Source: Burkholderiales bacterium (GTDB lineage: Bacteria > Pseudomonadota > Gammaproteobacteria > Burkholderiales > SG8-39). Taken from it: 16,497 nt of DNA. Position numbers and translations under genes: made by a program. The stretch is from the NCBI GenBank assembly GCA_029266935.1, contig JAQSVY010000013.1, positions 1 to 16,497 on the forward strand, in the 5' to 3' direction. Position 1 is the first letter of the stretch. Each line of letters starts with the position of its first letter. Shown one piece after another: positions 1 through 6,086 of this stretch. A model generated the notes under the pieces. That model saw nothing but the letters and a program-made list of their open reading frames with translations. It made no database searches and was not told where the DNA came from.

Positions 1-148
1 CGCCGCCGGCGCCGGCGTGCCGGTGCAGGCGGTGAACCAGCTGCTCAACCAGTTCGAGCAGATGCAGAAGATGATGAAGATGATGAAGGGCGGCAACCTG
101 CAGCGCATGATGCGCGGCATGAAGGGGATGATTCCCGGAATACGATGA
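1..148 (+). CDS. ffh: Signal recognition particle protein Ffh, C-terminal end (partial)
   Basis: Only the last 48 codons are present, read in the frame whose codons begin at base 2 and ending with TGA at 146-148; the start lies outside the window. The tail has the methionine-rich M-domain signature ([12 protein letters not shown], then [13 protein letters not shown]). This is the part of Ffh that binds 4.5S RNA and the hydrophobic signal sequence of nascent membrane proteins. Ffh is the GTPase of the bacterial signal recognition particle and delivers ribosomes to FtsY at the inner membrane. The next gene starts 10 bases downstream on the same strand. The methionine-rich ending is very characteristic, so the call is firm despite the short fragment. 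Confidence 0.93.
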   Translation, partial: AAGAGVPVQAVNQLLNQFEQMQKMMKMMKGGNLQRMMRGMKGMIPGIR

Positions 149-158
149 GGACGGCGCG

Positions 159-1109
159 ATGAGCGAGCGCGACGAAGGGGTGACGCCGGCGAGCCGCACG
201 CTCGTGTGCAGCGTGCTCTTTCTCGACATCGTCGGCTATTCGCGCCTCGGCGTCACCGAGGCGATCCACCTCAAGGAGCGCTTTAACGAGGTGCTGGACA
301 CTGCGCTGCAGGACACGCCGCCGGCCGATCGCGTCGTCATCGACACCGGCGACGGCGCGGCGGTCACCTTCCTCGGCGACCCCGAGCGGGCGCTGTTCGC
401 CGCGCTTTCGCTGTTCGACAACGTCGGCGAGGTGCCGGTGCGCATCGGCATCAACCTCGGCCCGGTCTATATTACGAAGGACATCAACGGCCGCGAGAAC
501 GTGATCGGCGACGGCATCAACGTGGCGCAGCGCGTCATGTCGTTCGCGCAGCCCAGGCAGCTGCTGCTCTCCCGCGCCTTCTACGACGTGGCGCTGCTCA
601 TCTCCGCGGAGTACGCGACGATGTTCCAGGCGATCGGCGGCCGCACCGACAAGCACGAGCGCACGCACGAGGTGTTTGCGGTGAATCCCGCGGTGCGCGT
701 CGGCCGCAGCGCCGCCAAGGCGCATGCGCGGATGCGCGCCGAGCCGCCGCGCGCCGCGCCGGCGCCGCGCGACGAGCCCGTGCGCATCTCGGACGCCGGG
801 TCGCACTTCATCATCTCCGGGACGACGCGCGAGCGCGTCGCAGCGACCCTCGAGCGGCTCGCCGCGGACGGGGCGCGCTTGCTCGCCGAGCCCACCATGG
901 TCGGCGCGCGCTGGATGGCCACCTGCGAGAATCGTCGTCACGCCGTGCGCGTGAGCGTCGAGCAGTTCGGCCTGAAGAGCATCGTCTCGGGACCGACCCG
1001 CGAGGTGGTGGAAGCCAAGGTGCGGGAGCTGCTGCAGTTCGGCGCCTCGCTGGTGCAGGAGATCGAATGCGTCGACGGCGTCTGGACCGCCGTGTGCGAG
1101 CGCAGCTGA
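159..1109 (+). CDS. Class III adenylate/guanylate cyclase-like protein with tandem C-terminal repeats
   Basis: The 316-residue protein starts at ATG 159, with a TGAGG stretch at 146-150 serving as ribosome binding site. Residues about 15-175 form a class III nucleotide cyclase homology domain. The first metal aspartate is Asp23 in FLDIVGYSRL and the second is Asp65 in DTGDGAA. VRIGINLGPV follows, and GDGINVAQR carries Asp118 and the transition-state residues Asn121 and Arg125. The base-selecting lysine normally found four residues before the second metal aspartate is Ile61 here, so nucleotide specificity is uncertain. A linker rich in Ala, Pro and Arg (about 180-205) leads to two tandem repeats of 43 residues. 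There is no signal peptide or membrane helix, so it is probably cytoplasmic. It could make cAMP or cGMP, or be a non-catalytic nucleotide sensor. It converges on the minus-strand lipoprotein gene with only 7 bases between them. Confidence 0.82.
   Translation: MSERDEGVTPASRTLVCSVLFLDIVGYSRLGVTEAIHLKERFNEVLDTALQDTPPADRVVIDTGDGAAVTFLGDPERALFAALSLFDNVGEVPVRIGINLGPVYITKDINGRENVIGDGINVAQRVMSFAQPRQLLLSRAFYDVALLISAEYATMFQAIGGRTDKHERTHEVFAVNPAVRVGRSAAKAHARMRAEPPRAAPAPRDEPVRISDAGSHFIISGTTRERVAATLERLAADGARLLAEPTMVGARWMATCENRRHAVRVSVEQFGLKSIVSGPTREVVEAKVRELLQFGASLVQEIECVDGVWTAVCERS
801..1100 (+). repeat. Tandem protein repeat in the cyclase C-terminus
   Basis: Residues 215-257 (bases 801-929) and 272-314 (bases 972-1100) align without gaps and share 18 of 43 residues by my count. 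Shared features are I-x-S-G-x-T-R-E near the start, a central G-A-x-L, and W-x-A-x-C-E at the end. Each unit looks like a strand, an amphipathic helix and two strands. I do not recognise the family. Confidence 0.75.
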
Positions 1110-1116
1110 CTCCCGG

Positions 1117-1962
1117 CTAGCGCAGCCGCAGCTGGACTTCGGTCTCTTCCCCGCCGGCGCCGTTGCGGGCCGCGCGGCTGATGGCGAGGGCTCGCTCCGA
1201 GTAGCCGCGCGCGGCCTGTGCGTCGCCCTTGGCGGCGCTCGCGCGCTCGAGCTCGGCGAGGTCGGCGAGGATCTTGCGCGGATCGGCCAGCGCGCGGTCG
1301 ATTTCCAGCGCCTGCTCGAGGGCCGGGATCGCGCCCGCGGGGTCGCCCAGCCGTGCGCGCGCGCGGCCGATGTTGCGCAGCGCATTGGCGGTCTCTGCCC
1401 GGTCGGCGCGGCCGCGTGCCGACGATTCGGCCGCCTGGGCGAGGCGAAGCGCGGCCGCGGCATCTGCGCCGTCGAGCGCGGCATTTGACTGGACGTTGAG
1501 AATCGTGGCCGCGAGCTCGCAGCCCAGGCGCTGGCAGCGCTCCCACGCGCGCTGCGCGTACGCCGCGGCATCCCGGGTGTCGGTGGCGGCGAGCGCGAGG
1601 ATCGCCTGGCGAAGCTCCGCCTGCAGCACGCGCCGTTCCGGGAAGCGGCCCGCCTGCGCGTCGAGCACCACCGCGAGCGCCGAGCGCGCCGCCGCGTGAT
1701 GGCCGAGGCGCTGGTAGACGATGGAGAGCGAAATGGCGTTCGCCCCGACCGCGTCGGCGTCCTCGATGGTGCGGGCGATGCGCAGCGCCTCCTGGAACCT
1801 GAGCGCGGCGGCGGCGTTGTCGCCGGCGCGCGCGAGCGCCGCGCCGCGCGCGGCGGCCTCGGCGATGCGCTCCTGGGCCGGTGGCGGCGCCGGCTGCGGC
1901 CGGCCCGCGCAGCCCGCGCACAGCGAGGCAAGCAAGACCGCGAGGCGGAGCGTGTGCGTCAC
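1117..1962 (-). CDS. TPR-containing lipoprotein at the end of the mla operon
   Basis: I chose GTG at 1962, giving 281 residues, because it overlaps the stop of mlaD in a GTGA arrangement and gives a proper signal peptide. A longer open frame runs upstream but only shadows mlaD. Residues 1-17 are hydrophobic after THTLR and end at Cys18 (LCAGC), a probable though imperfect lipobox, so an envelope lipoprotein is likely. The mature part is alanine- and arginine-rich and helical. It has several degenerate tetratricopeptide-like units (for example ALRFQEALRIARTIEDADAVGANA, shown here only as the stretch around residues 50-75, and AIPALEQALEIDRALADPRKI, around 205-230). TPR proteins mediate protein contacts. 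Its position suggests a part in lipid transport with the MlaE/MlaD genes, which is inference. It is not the DUF330/PqiC-type lipoprotein seen in some MCE operons, and neither mlaC nor mlaB follows. Confidence 0.72.
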   Translation of the reverse strand: MTHTLRLAVLLASLCAGCAGRPQPAPPPAQERIAEAAARGAALARAGDNAAAALRFQEALRIARTIEDADAVGANAISLSIVYQRLGHHAAARSALAVVLDAQAGRFPERRVLQAELRQAILALAATDTRDAAAYAQRAWERCQRLGCELAATILNVQSNAALDGADAAAALRLAQAAESSARGRADRAETANALRNIGRARARLGDPAGAIPALEQALEIDRALADPRKILADLAELERASAAKGDAQAARGYSERALAISRAARNGAGGEETEVQLRLR

Positions 1963-2891
1963 TTGCGCCCGGGGTAAGCGTCGAAGCTGTCGATGGCGAG
2001 GGCGGCCTCTGCGGGCTGCTCGAACGAGCCGCTGAGCGGCCAGACGCGCTTCGCCGCACCGATTACCTCGCCCGCCTCGCGCAGCGCCGTCTCGCCGCGC
2101 TCCACCACGGGCTGCGTGCGCTTGAGCACGTCCTGGGCCTCCTGGCCGGTGCGGCGCAGCTGTCCGGCGGCCGAGTCGATCGACTCGAGCGTGCTCGAGA
2201 GCTTCGCCGCGAGCTCGGGCACCGCCTGCCCGATCTGATCGGTGGCGCGCTGCGCGCTCTCGCTCGCACGCCGCGCGGCGCCGAGCGTGGCAGTGGCTTC
2301 GCGGCCAACCTCGGCGGTGGTACGCGCGCCGTTCTTCAGCAGCTCGTTCAGCGCCTGGTGGGTGGCGGGCAGCCGCTCGGCCTCCGCGCGCAGCGCGGCC
2401 AGCAGCACCGACACGTCCTCGCTCGAGCGGTTGAGCTGCGAGAGCACCTGCTTCAGCTCGTTGAAGGCGGGCACCGTCTGGCGGCGGATCTCGTCCATGA
2501 TCTCGGAGATGGTGCGGCTGCGCTCGAACGCAAGCCGGTCGCCCTCGACGAGCGGCGCGCCGGACTTGGCCGGCATGATCTCGATCGAGCTCGCGCCCAC
2601 CACGCTCGCCTCGCGCGCGAAGCGCGCCTGCGATCCCTTCGGGATGCGCCACAGGTGGTCGGTGGCGATCGCGAGCTGCACCTCGACCCCCTCGGCGGCG
2701 AGGCCCAGCTGCTTCACCGAGCCGACGCTGTAGCCATAGAGCTTGACCGGCATTCCCTGGTTGATGCCCAGCGCGTTGGGGGTCACGAAATGCACCGTGG
2801 TCTGGTGCACGAACCAGCCCTGCTTGAGAGCAGCGTGCCCGACGGATGGCGGGCCCGGTATTCGGTTTCGAAGCGCGCCACGCAGGCGCAT
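1959..2891 (-). CDS. mlaD: MlaD-like MCE-domain protein, N-terminus damaged
   Basis: MCE/MlaD proteins form periplasmic hexamers on the inner membrane that carry phospholipid between the membranes. The conserved MCE domain runs from about residue 25 to 120 of this frame, including FVTPNALGINQGMPVK, LYGYSVGSVKQL and the VVGASSIEIMPAKSG segment. A long helical, coiled-coil-like region follows (about 125-290). The stop TGA at 1959-1961 overlaps the GTG of the next gene. The frame stays open to ATG 2891, but residues 1-21 are only the mlaF gene read out of frame. Recognisable MlaD sequence starts near base 2830 (LKQGWF). The N-terminal transmembrane helix that should precede it is absent and no convincing start exists, so the listed start is only the outer limit of the open frame. 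See the junction finding at 2826-2833. Confidence 0.75.
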   Translation of the reverse strand: MRLRGALRNRIPGPPSVGHAALKQGWFVHQTTVHFVTPNALGINQGMPVKLYGYSVGSVKQLGLAAEGVEVQLAIATDHLWRIPKGSQARFAREASVVGASSIEIMPAKSGAPLVEGDRLAFERSRTISEIMDEIRRQTVPAFNELKQVLSQLNRSSEDVSVLLAALRAEAERLPATHQALNELLKNGARTTAEVGREATATLGAARRASESAQRATDQIGQAVPELAAKLSSTLESIDSAAGQLRRTGQEAQDVLKRTQPVVERGETALREAGEVIGAAKRVWPLSGSFEQPAEAALAIDSFDAYPGRK

Positions 2892-3403
2892 TCGTCGCGG
2901 CTGAGGCCTTCGTCGACGCCGTCGATGACCGCGAGCTCGGGGCCGACGACCAGCAGCCGCACGAACGCCACCACGCGGCGCTGCAGCGTGTTCAGCTGCT
3001 CGGGCAGGCGGGCGAGCAGCGCGAGCGGCTCGTCGACCAGGGCGGGCAGCACTTCCTGGGTGATCTCGGCGACCCGCTCGGGCGCCGGGCTGCCGTGATA
3101 GGCGGCGGGAAGCGAGATGTTCTCCCAGGCGTTGAGGTTGGTGATGAGCGCGACGCTGGGGCTGAGCACGCCCACGCGCCGCAGCAGGCGCGCGCGCGCG
3201 GCGCTGCCGATAGCGTCCACCTGCTCCCCGAGCAGTTCGAGCGCCTCCCCCTCGCCGCAGCGCGCCTTGGCAACGGCGGCGATGAAGCGCGCCTTCGACT
3301 GCGGATCGGGCAGGTGCGCCCGCGTCACGCCGCCCTGCGGCACCTCGAGCACGAACCCGGGCGTCCCGGGCTGCTGCAGCGAGTAGCGCAAGGCGGCGCT
3401 CAT
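2783..3403 (-). CDS. Degenerate MlaF-like ABC subunit, C-terminus probably truncated
   Basis: The 206-residue frame starts at ATG 3403, overlapping the mlaE stop as ATGA, so the two genes are coupled. By position and overall pattern it is the nucleotide-binding subunit of the Mla transporter. Alignable landmarks are RRVGVLSPSVALITNLNAW (Q-loop region, 75-93), NISLP (95-99), LARLPEQLNTLQRR (signature region, 130-143) and GPELAVIDGVDEGLS (Walker B region, 154-168). Nearly every catalytic motif is lost. The P-loop is LPDPQSKARF with no GxxxxGK[ST], the Q-loop glutamine is gone, LSGGQ has become LNTLQ, and the Walker B glutamate is Gly162. Residues up to about 192 (HPSGTLL) look native, while the last 14 residues are MlaD sequence out of frame. 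ATP hydrolysis looks impossible. It may be a structural or regulatory pseudo-ATPase. Confidence 0.7.
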   Translation of the reverse strand: MSAALRYSLQQPGTPGFVLEVPQGGVTRAHLPDPQSKARFIAAVAKARCGEGEALELLGEQVDAIGSAARARLLRRVGVLSPSVALITNLNAWENISLPAAYHGSPAPERVAEITQEVLPALVDEPLALLARLPEQLNTLQRRVVAFVRLLVVGPELAVIDGVDEGLSRDECACVARFETEYRARHPSGTLLSSRAGSCTRPRCIS

Positions 3404-4176
3404 ACCTTGGCGGTCACCAGTCCGAAGAACAGGATGCCGAAGACGATGTAGGCGAAGACGGCGTTGATGCCGAGCGTCAGCATCGCGCTCTGCGTGACCG
3501 CGCGGGTCACCACCTGCGGCACCGCGTTCTGCGTCAGGTTGGGCGGGTTGAGGCCGTGGTAGCAGCAGCACGCCGCGATGGCGAAGCCGAAGAGCAGCGC
3601 CTTGATGGTGGAATAGAAGAAGTCGACGGGGGCGAAGAGCGCGGAGAAGCGGCCGGCGAGCTCCATGAACGTGGCGTCGATGATGAGCGGGCTGAAGAGA
3701 AGGCCGCCCAGCACTGCGAGGAACTGGACATAGAAGGTCAGCACCACCGTGGCCAGCATCACGCCCGCCACGCGCGGCACCACGATGTAGTCGTAGAGGT
3801 CGATCCCGAGATGGCGCAGGGCGCGCGTCTGGCCCGAGATGCGCATCATCGCCACCTCGGCGGAGATGGCGGTGCCGGTGCGCAGGATCACCACCACCGC
3901 CGCGGCGAGCGGCCCGATCTCGCGGAAGACGAGCAGGAGCAGGATCTTGACCGCCAGATCGGTGTCGGCGTCGAGGACATCCATGGTGATGGCGATGATC
4001 AGCACGCCGAGCACGGAGGCGCGCAGGACGACGCCCGTCGCCGCGGTGACCCCGGTGAAGTACACCTGGCGCAGGAACGACTCGCGGATCGGCGCGCGCC
4101 GCAGCCGGCCCATGCGGCCGACCACGTTGAGCGACAGCTTCAGGCCGCCTTCGATCTCGCGCAGCGCGCGCAGCAT
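3400..4176 (-). CDS. mlaE: MlaE-like ABC lipid transporter permease
   Basis: The chosen ATG at 4176 follows a strong GGGAGG ribosome binding site directly upstream and gives 258 residues, matching the family (about 260). The frame stays open to 4245 but that extension crosses the promoter region. MlaE is the inner-membrane permease of the Mla system, which moves phospholipids between inner and outer membranes. The family core REIGPLAAAVVVILRTGTA (residues 85-103) is followed by MMRISGQTRALRHLGID (110-126). There are five or six hydrophobic segments (about 45-65, 78-100, 132-165, 190-206 and 232-255). A run of three cysteines at 203-205 (ACCCYHG) lies in the last loop-helix region. It is the first gene of the minus-strand operon. 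Its stop overlaps the start of the degenerate ABC subunit, so the permease must either work with that subunit or borrow another ATPase. Confidence 0.88.
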   Translation of the reverse strand: MLRALREIEGGLKLSLNVVGRMGRLRRAPIRESFLRQVYFTGVTAATGVVLRASVLGVLIIAITMDVLDADTDLAVKILLLLVFREIGPLAAAVVVILRTGTAISAEVAMMRISGQTRALRHLGIDLYDYIVVPRVAGVMLATVVLTFYVQFLAVLGGLLFSPLIIDATFMELAGRFSALFAPVDFFYSTIKALLFGFAIAACCCYHGLNPPNLTQNAVPQVVTRAVTQSAMLTLGINAVFAYIVFGILFFGLVTAKV

Positions 4177-4203
4177 TCCTCCCTCCCCGGGTGAGTATTC
4201 TGA

Positions 4204-4211
4204 AGTATAAT
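4204..4211. promoter_or_regulatory. Overlapping divergent -10 boxes between mlaE and rpsP
   Basis: The plus strand shows a perfect TATAAT at 4206-4211, 33 bases before the rpsP ATG. The minus strand reads TATACT over 4209-4204, 27 bases before the mlaE ATG. No good -35 is visible for either direction. The 68-base gap (4177-4244) is the only divergent space here, so it must drive both operons unless they are read through from elsewhere. Confidence 0.6.
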
Positions 4212-4227
4212 CCGCGGCTTTTCGCGG
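4212..4227 (+). other. Short GC hairpin in the rpsP leader
   Basis: CCGCG at 4212-4216 pairs with CGCGG at 4223-4227 around a six-base T-rich loop. It is not followed by a T run, so it is not a terminator. It sits between the -10 box and the rpsP start and may affect the leader. The only purine-rich stretch before the ATG is GGGG (4233-4236). Confidence 0.3.
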
Positions 4228-4244
4228 TTTGCGGGGTATTCCCA

Positions 4245-4440
4245 ATGGTGGTTATTCGACTGCAGCGCGGCGGCGCCAACAAACGGCCGTTCTACGGGCT
4301 TCTATGATCCCAAGGCGCCGCAGGGGCGCGAGGCGCTGCGCGTCAACATGGAGCGGGTGAAGCACTGGAGGGGCAAGGGCGCCCAGCTGTCCGATACCGC
4401 GGCGCGACTCGTTCGGCAGTTTGCGAAGAAGGCCGCCTGA
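4245..4440 (+). pseudogene. rpsP: 30S ribosomal protein S16, internal deletion with frameshift
   Basis: S16 is a small-subunit assembly protein. Reading starts at ATG 4245 with the typical S16 N-terminus MVVIRLQRGGANKRPFY (17 residues) and stops at TGA 4305-4307 three codons later. From 4297 a different frame gives the rest of S16, GFYDPKAPQGREALRV through QLSDTAARLV to AKKAA and TGA 4438-4440 (47 residues). Between the two parts the segment that usually reads roughly NVVVADSR..RDGRFIERV is missing, about 19 codons. One orphan G at 4296 remains, so about 56 bases appear lost. The gene is first in the classic rpsP-rimM-trmD-rplS operon, whose other members are intact. S16 is normally essential, so a consensus or assembly error is the simplest explanation. 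Confidence 0.9.
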
Positions 4441-4924
4441 GGACCTGATCGCGATGGGCCGCGTCGCCGGGGCATATGGCGTGCGCGGCTGGCTGAAGCT
4501 CTCGCCCGAGCGGGGCGTCCAGGAGACCTTAGCCCGCGCGCCGGAATGGTGGCTCGGCGAGCGCCCCTACCGGGTGGTGGAGGCGAGGATGCACGGCGCG
4601 ACGGTGGTGGGCAGGGCGGCGGGCATCGACACGCGCGAACAGGCGCTGGCGCTGAAAGGATCGACGGTCTCGGTGCGCCGCGAGGCGCTCCCGGAGCTGG
4701 AGGCGGGGCACTACTACCTGGCGGACCTGGTCGGGCTGGCGGTGGTGAACGAGAAGGGAGAGCCGCTCGGCGTGGTGAAGCGGCTGTTCACGAACGGCGC
4801 GCAGGACGTGATGGAGGTGGTGGCCGGCGAGGTGACGCGGCTGCTGCCGTGGGTGGCGACGGTGGTGAAAGGAGTGGACCTCGCCGAGAGGAAGATCCAC
4901 GTGGAATGGGGGGCGGACTGGTGA
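4421..4924 (+). CDS. rimM: Ribosome maturation factor RimM
   Basis: RimM helps assemble the 30S head by binding protein S19. The frame from TTG 4421 gives 167 residues. The N-terminal RimM domain begins [18 protein letters not shown], and the C-terminal PRC-barrel includes [14 protein letters not shown] (97-110), [10 protein letters not shown] and [14 protein letters not shown], ending VEWGADW. The start is ambiguous. TTG 4421 overlaps the rpsP end by 20 bases and keeps the PPEDLI residues that form the first strand, but has no clear ribosome binding site. ATG 4454 has TGAGGA 10 bases upstream (4438-4443) but removes half of that strand and gives 156 residues. The TGA at 4922-4924 overlaps the GTG of trmD. 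Confidence 0.93.
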   Translation: MRRRPPEDLIAMGRVAGAYGVRGWLKLSPERGVQETLARAPEWWLGERPYRVVEARMHGATVVGRAAGIDTREQALALKGSTVSVRREALPELEAGHYYLADLVGLAVVNEKGEPLGVVKRLFTNGAQDVMEVVAGEVTRLLPWVATVVKGVDLAERKIHVEWGADW

Positions 4925-5670
4925 TCCGCTTCGATGTCGTGACCCTGTTCCCCGAGATGCTCTCGGCGGTGGCAAGGAGCGGCATTACCGGCCGCGCGCT
5001 GGAAGCGGGGCTGTGGCGGCTGGCGACGTGGAATCCTCGCGATTTCACGACCGATAACTACCGCACCGTGGATGATCGGCCATATGGCGGCGGGCCGGGC
5101 ATGGTGATGCTGGCCGAGCCGCTCGAGCGGGCGCTCGATGCGGCGCGGGATGCGGGCGGCGGCAGGGTACTGTATCTGTCGCCGCAGGGAAGGCGCCTCG
5201 ACCACGCCCGGGTGATGGCGTTGGCGAAGGAAGGCGCGCTGACGCTGCTGTGCGGACGCTACGAAGGCGTCGACGAGCGGCTTCTGGAGCGCCGCGTGGA
5301 CGAGGAGTTGTCGCTCGGCGACTTCGTGCTCTCCGGCGGCGAGCTGGCGGCGATGGTGCTGATCGACGCGGTGGTGCGGCAGCTGCCGGGGGCGCTCGGC
5401 GACGCGCAGTCGGCGCTCGAGGAGTCGTTTGCCGGTGGACTGCTCGATTGCCCGCAATACACCCGGCCCGAGGTGTGGCCGGAAGGGGCGCAGGGCATGA
5501 GGGTGCCGGAGGTGCTGCTGTCGGGGCACCACGAGCAGATCCGGCGCTGGCGGCTGAAGCAGTCGCTTGGGCGCACGTGGCTGCGGCGGCCCGAGCTGCT
5601 GACGGTTCGGCAGTTGAACGACGAGGAAAAGCGGCTGTTGAAGGAGTTCCAATACGAACACCGAAGGTGA
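4921..5670 (+). CDS. trmD: tRNA (guanine-N1)-methyltransferase TrmD
   Basis: TrmD methylates G37 next to the anticodon of several tRNAs using S-adenosylmethionine, which prevents +1 frameshifting. I chose GTG 4921, giving 249 residues starting [13 protein letters not shown], because it overlaps the rimM stop as GTGA and matches the family start. Frames extending further upstream shadow rimM. Diagnostic stretches of the SPOUT trefoil knot are present: [47 protein letters not shown], then [18 protein letters not shown] with the catalytic aspartate, and [22 protein letters not shown]. Length is close to the Escherichia protein (255) and nothing looks missing. It is the third gene of the ribosomal operon, 12 bases before rplS. 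Confidence 0.97.
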   Translation: MIRFDVVTLFPEMLSAVARSGITGRALEAGLWRLATWNPRDFTTDNYRTVDDRPYGGGPGMVMLAEPLERALDAARDAGGGRVLYLSPQGRRLDHARVMALAKEGALTLLCGRYEGVDERLLERRVDEELSLGDFVLSGGELAAMVLIDAVVRQLPGALGDAQSALEESFAGGLLDCPQYTRPEVWPEGAQGMRVPEVLLSGHHEQIRRWRLKQSLGRTWLRRPELLTVRQLNDEEKRLLKEFQYEHRR

Positions 5671-5682
5671 AACGAGGCTGAC

Positions 5683-6060
5683 ATGGACCTGATCCGGACG
5701 ATCGAGCAGGAAGAAATCAAGCGGCTGGCGAGAAACATCCCGCAGTTCTCGGCTGGCGACACCGTGGTGGTGAGCGTCAACGTGGTCGAGGGCGAGCGAA
5801 AGCGCGTGCAGGCCTTCGAGGGCATGGTGATCGCCAAGCGCAACCGCGGGCTCAACTCCTCGTTCATCGTGCGCAAGATCTCCTCGGGGGAGGGCGTGGA
5901 GCGGACCTTCCAGACGTACTCACCGCTCATCGCCTCGATCGAGGTGAAGCGCAAAGGCGACGTGCGCCGCGCAAAGCTCTACTACCTGCGCGCTCGCTCG
6001 GGCAAGTCGGCACGCATCCGCGAGAAGACCGGCGGCGCCGAAACCGAAGCGCAGGAATAG
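5683..6060 (+). CDS. rplS: 50S ribosomal protein L19
   Basis: The product is 125 residues from ATG 5683, with GAGG 6 bases upstream. L19 sits at the interface of the two ribosomal subunits. Family features are the N-terminal helix ([12 protein letters not shown]), [20 protein letters not shown] and [19 protein letters not shown]. The [21 protein letters not shown] segment is represented by residues about 65-85, and the C-terminus has [18 protein letters not shown]. The extension after about residue 110 is charged and variable, as in relatives. It is last in the rpsP-rimM-trmD-rplS operon. The 26 bases to ribBA contain no terminator hairpin that I can see, so read-through is possible. Confidence 0.97.
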   Translation: MDLIRTIEQEEIKRLARNIPQFSAGDTVVVSVNVVEGERKRVQAFEGMVIAKRNRGLNSSFIVRKISSGEGVERTFQTYSPLIASIEVKRKGDVRRAKLYYLRARSGKSARIREKTGGAETEAQE

Positions 6061-6074
6061 GCGCAAAAGCGGCT

Positions 6075-6080
6075 TAAAAT
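6075..6080 (+). promoter_or_regulatory. Candidate -10 box placed for a leaderless ribBA mRNA
   Basis: TAAAAT at 6075-6080 ends six bases before the ATG at 6087, so transcription from it would begin at or next to the start codon. No -35 hexamer is evident about 17 bases upstream. No ribosome binding site lies between this box and the ATG, which fits a leaderless transcript. A chance AT-rich hexamer is the alternative. Confidence 0.4.
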
Positions 6081-6086
6081 CGGGCC

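Noticed and set aside
45..1931. A 628-codon open frame on the minus strand across the cyclase and lipoprotein genes
   Set aside because: Its product is arginine-, alanine- and serine-rich with no family features; it is a high-GC shadow of real genes on both strands.
2783..2891. A natural MlaF-MlaD fusion or out-of-frame overlap
   Set aside because: The two frames differ, and both proteins lose conserved parts at the join, so a deletion fits better than a designed overlap.
1881..3098. A 405-codon plus-strand frame opposite mlaD and mlaF
   Set aside because: It is the antisense of well-supported genes, has low-complexity composition and no recognisable domain.
4212..4243. Rho-independent terminator or riboswitch before rpsP
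   Set aside because: The stem is only five pairs, no T run follows, and the leader is too short for a known riboswitch.
4291..4310. Programmed frameshift in rpsP
   Set aside because: About 19 conserved residues are missing, which slippage by one base cannot explain, and no slippery sequence is present.
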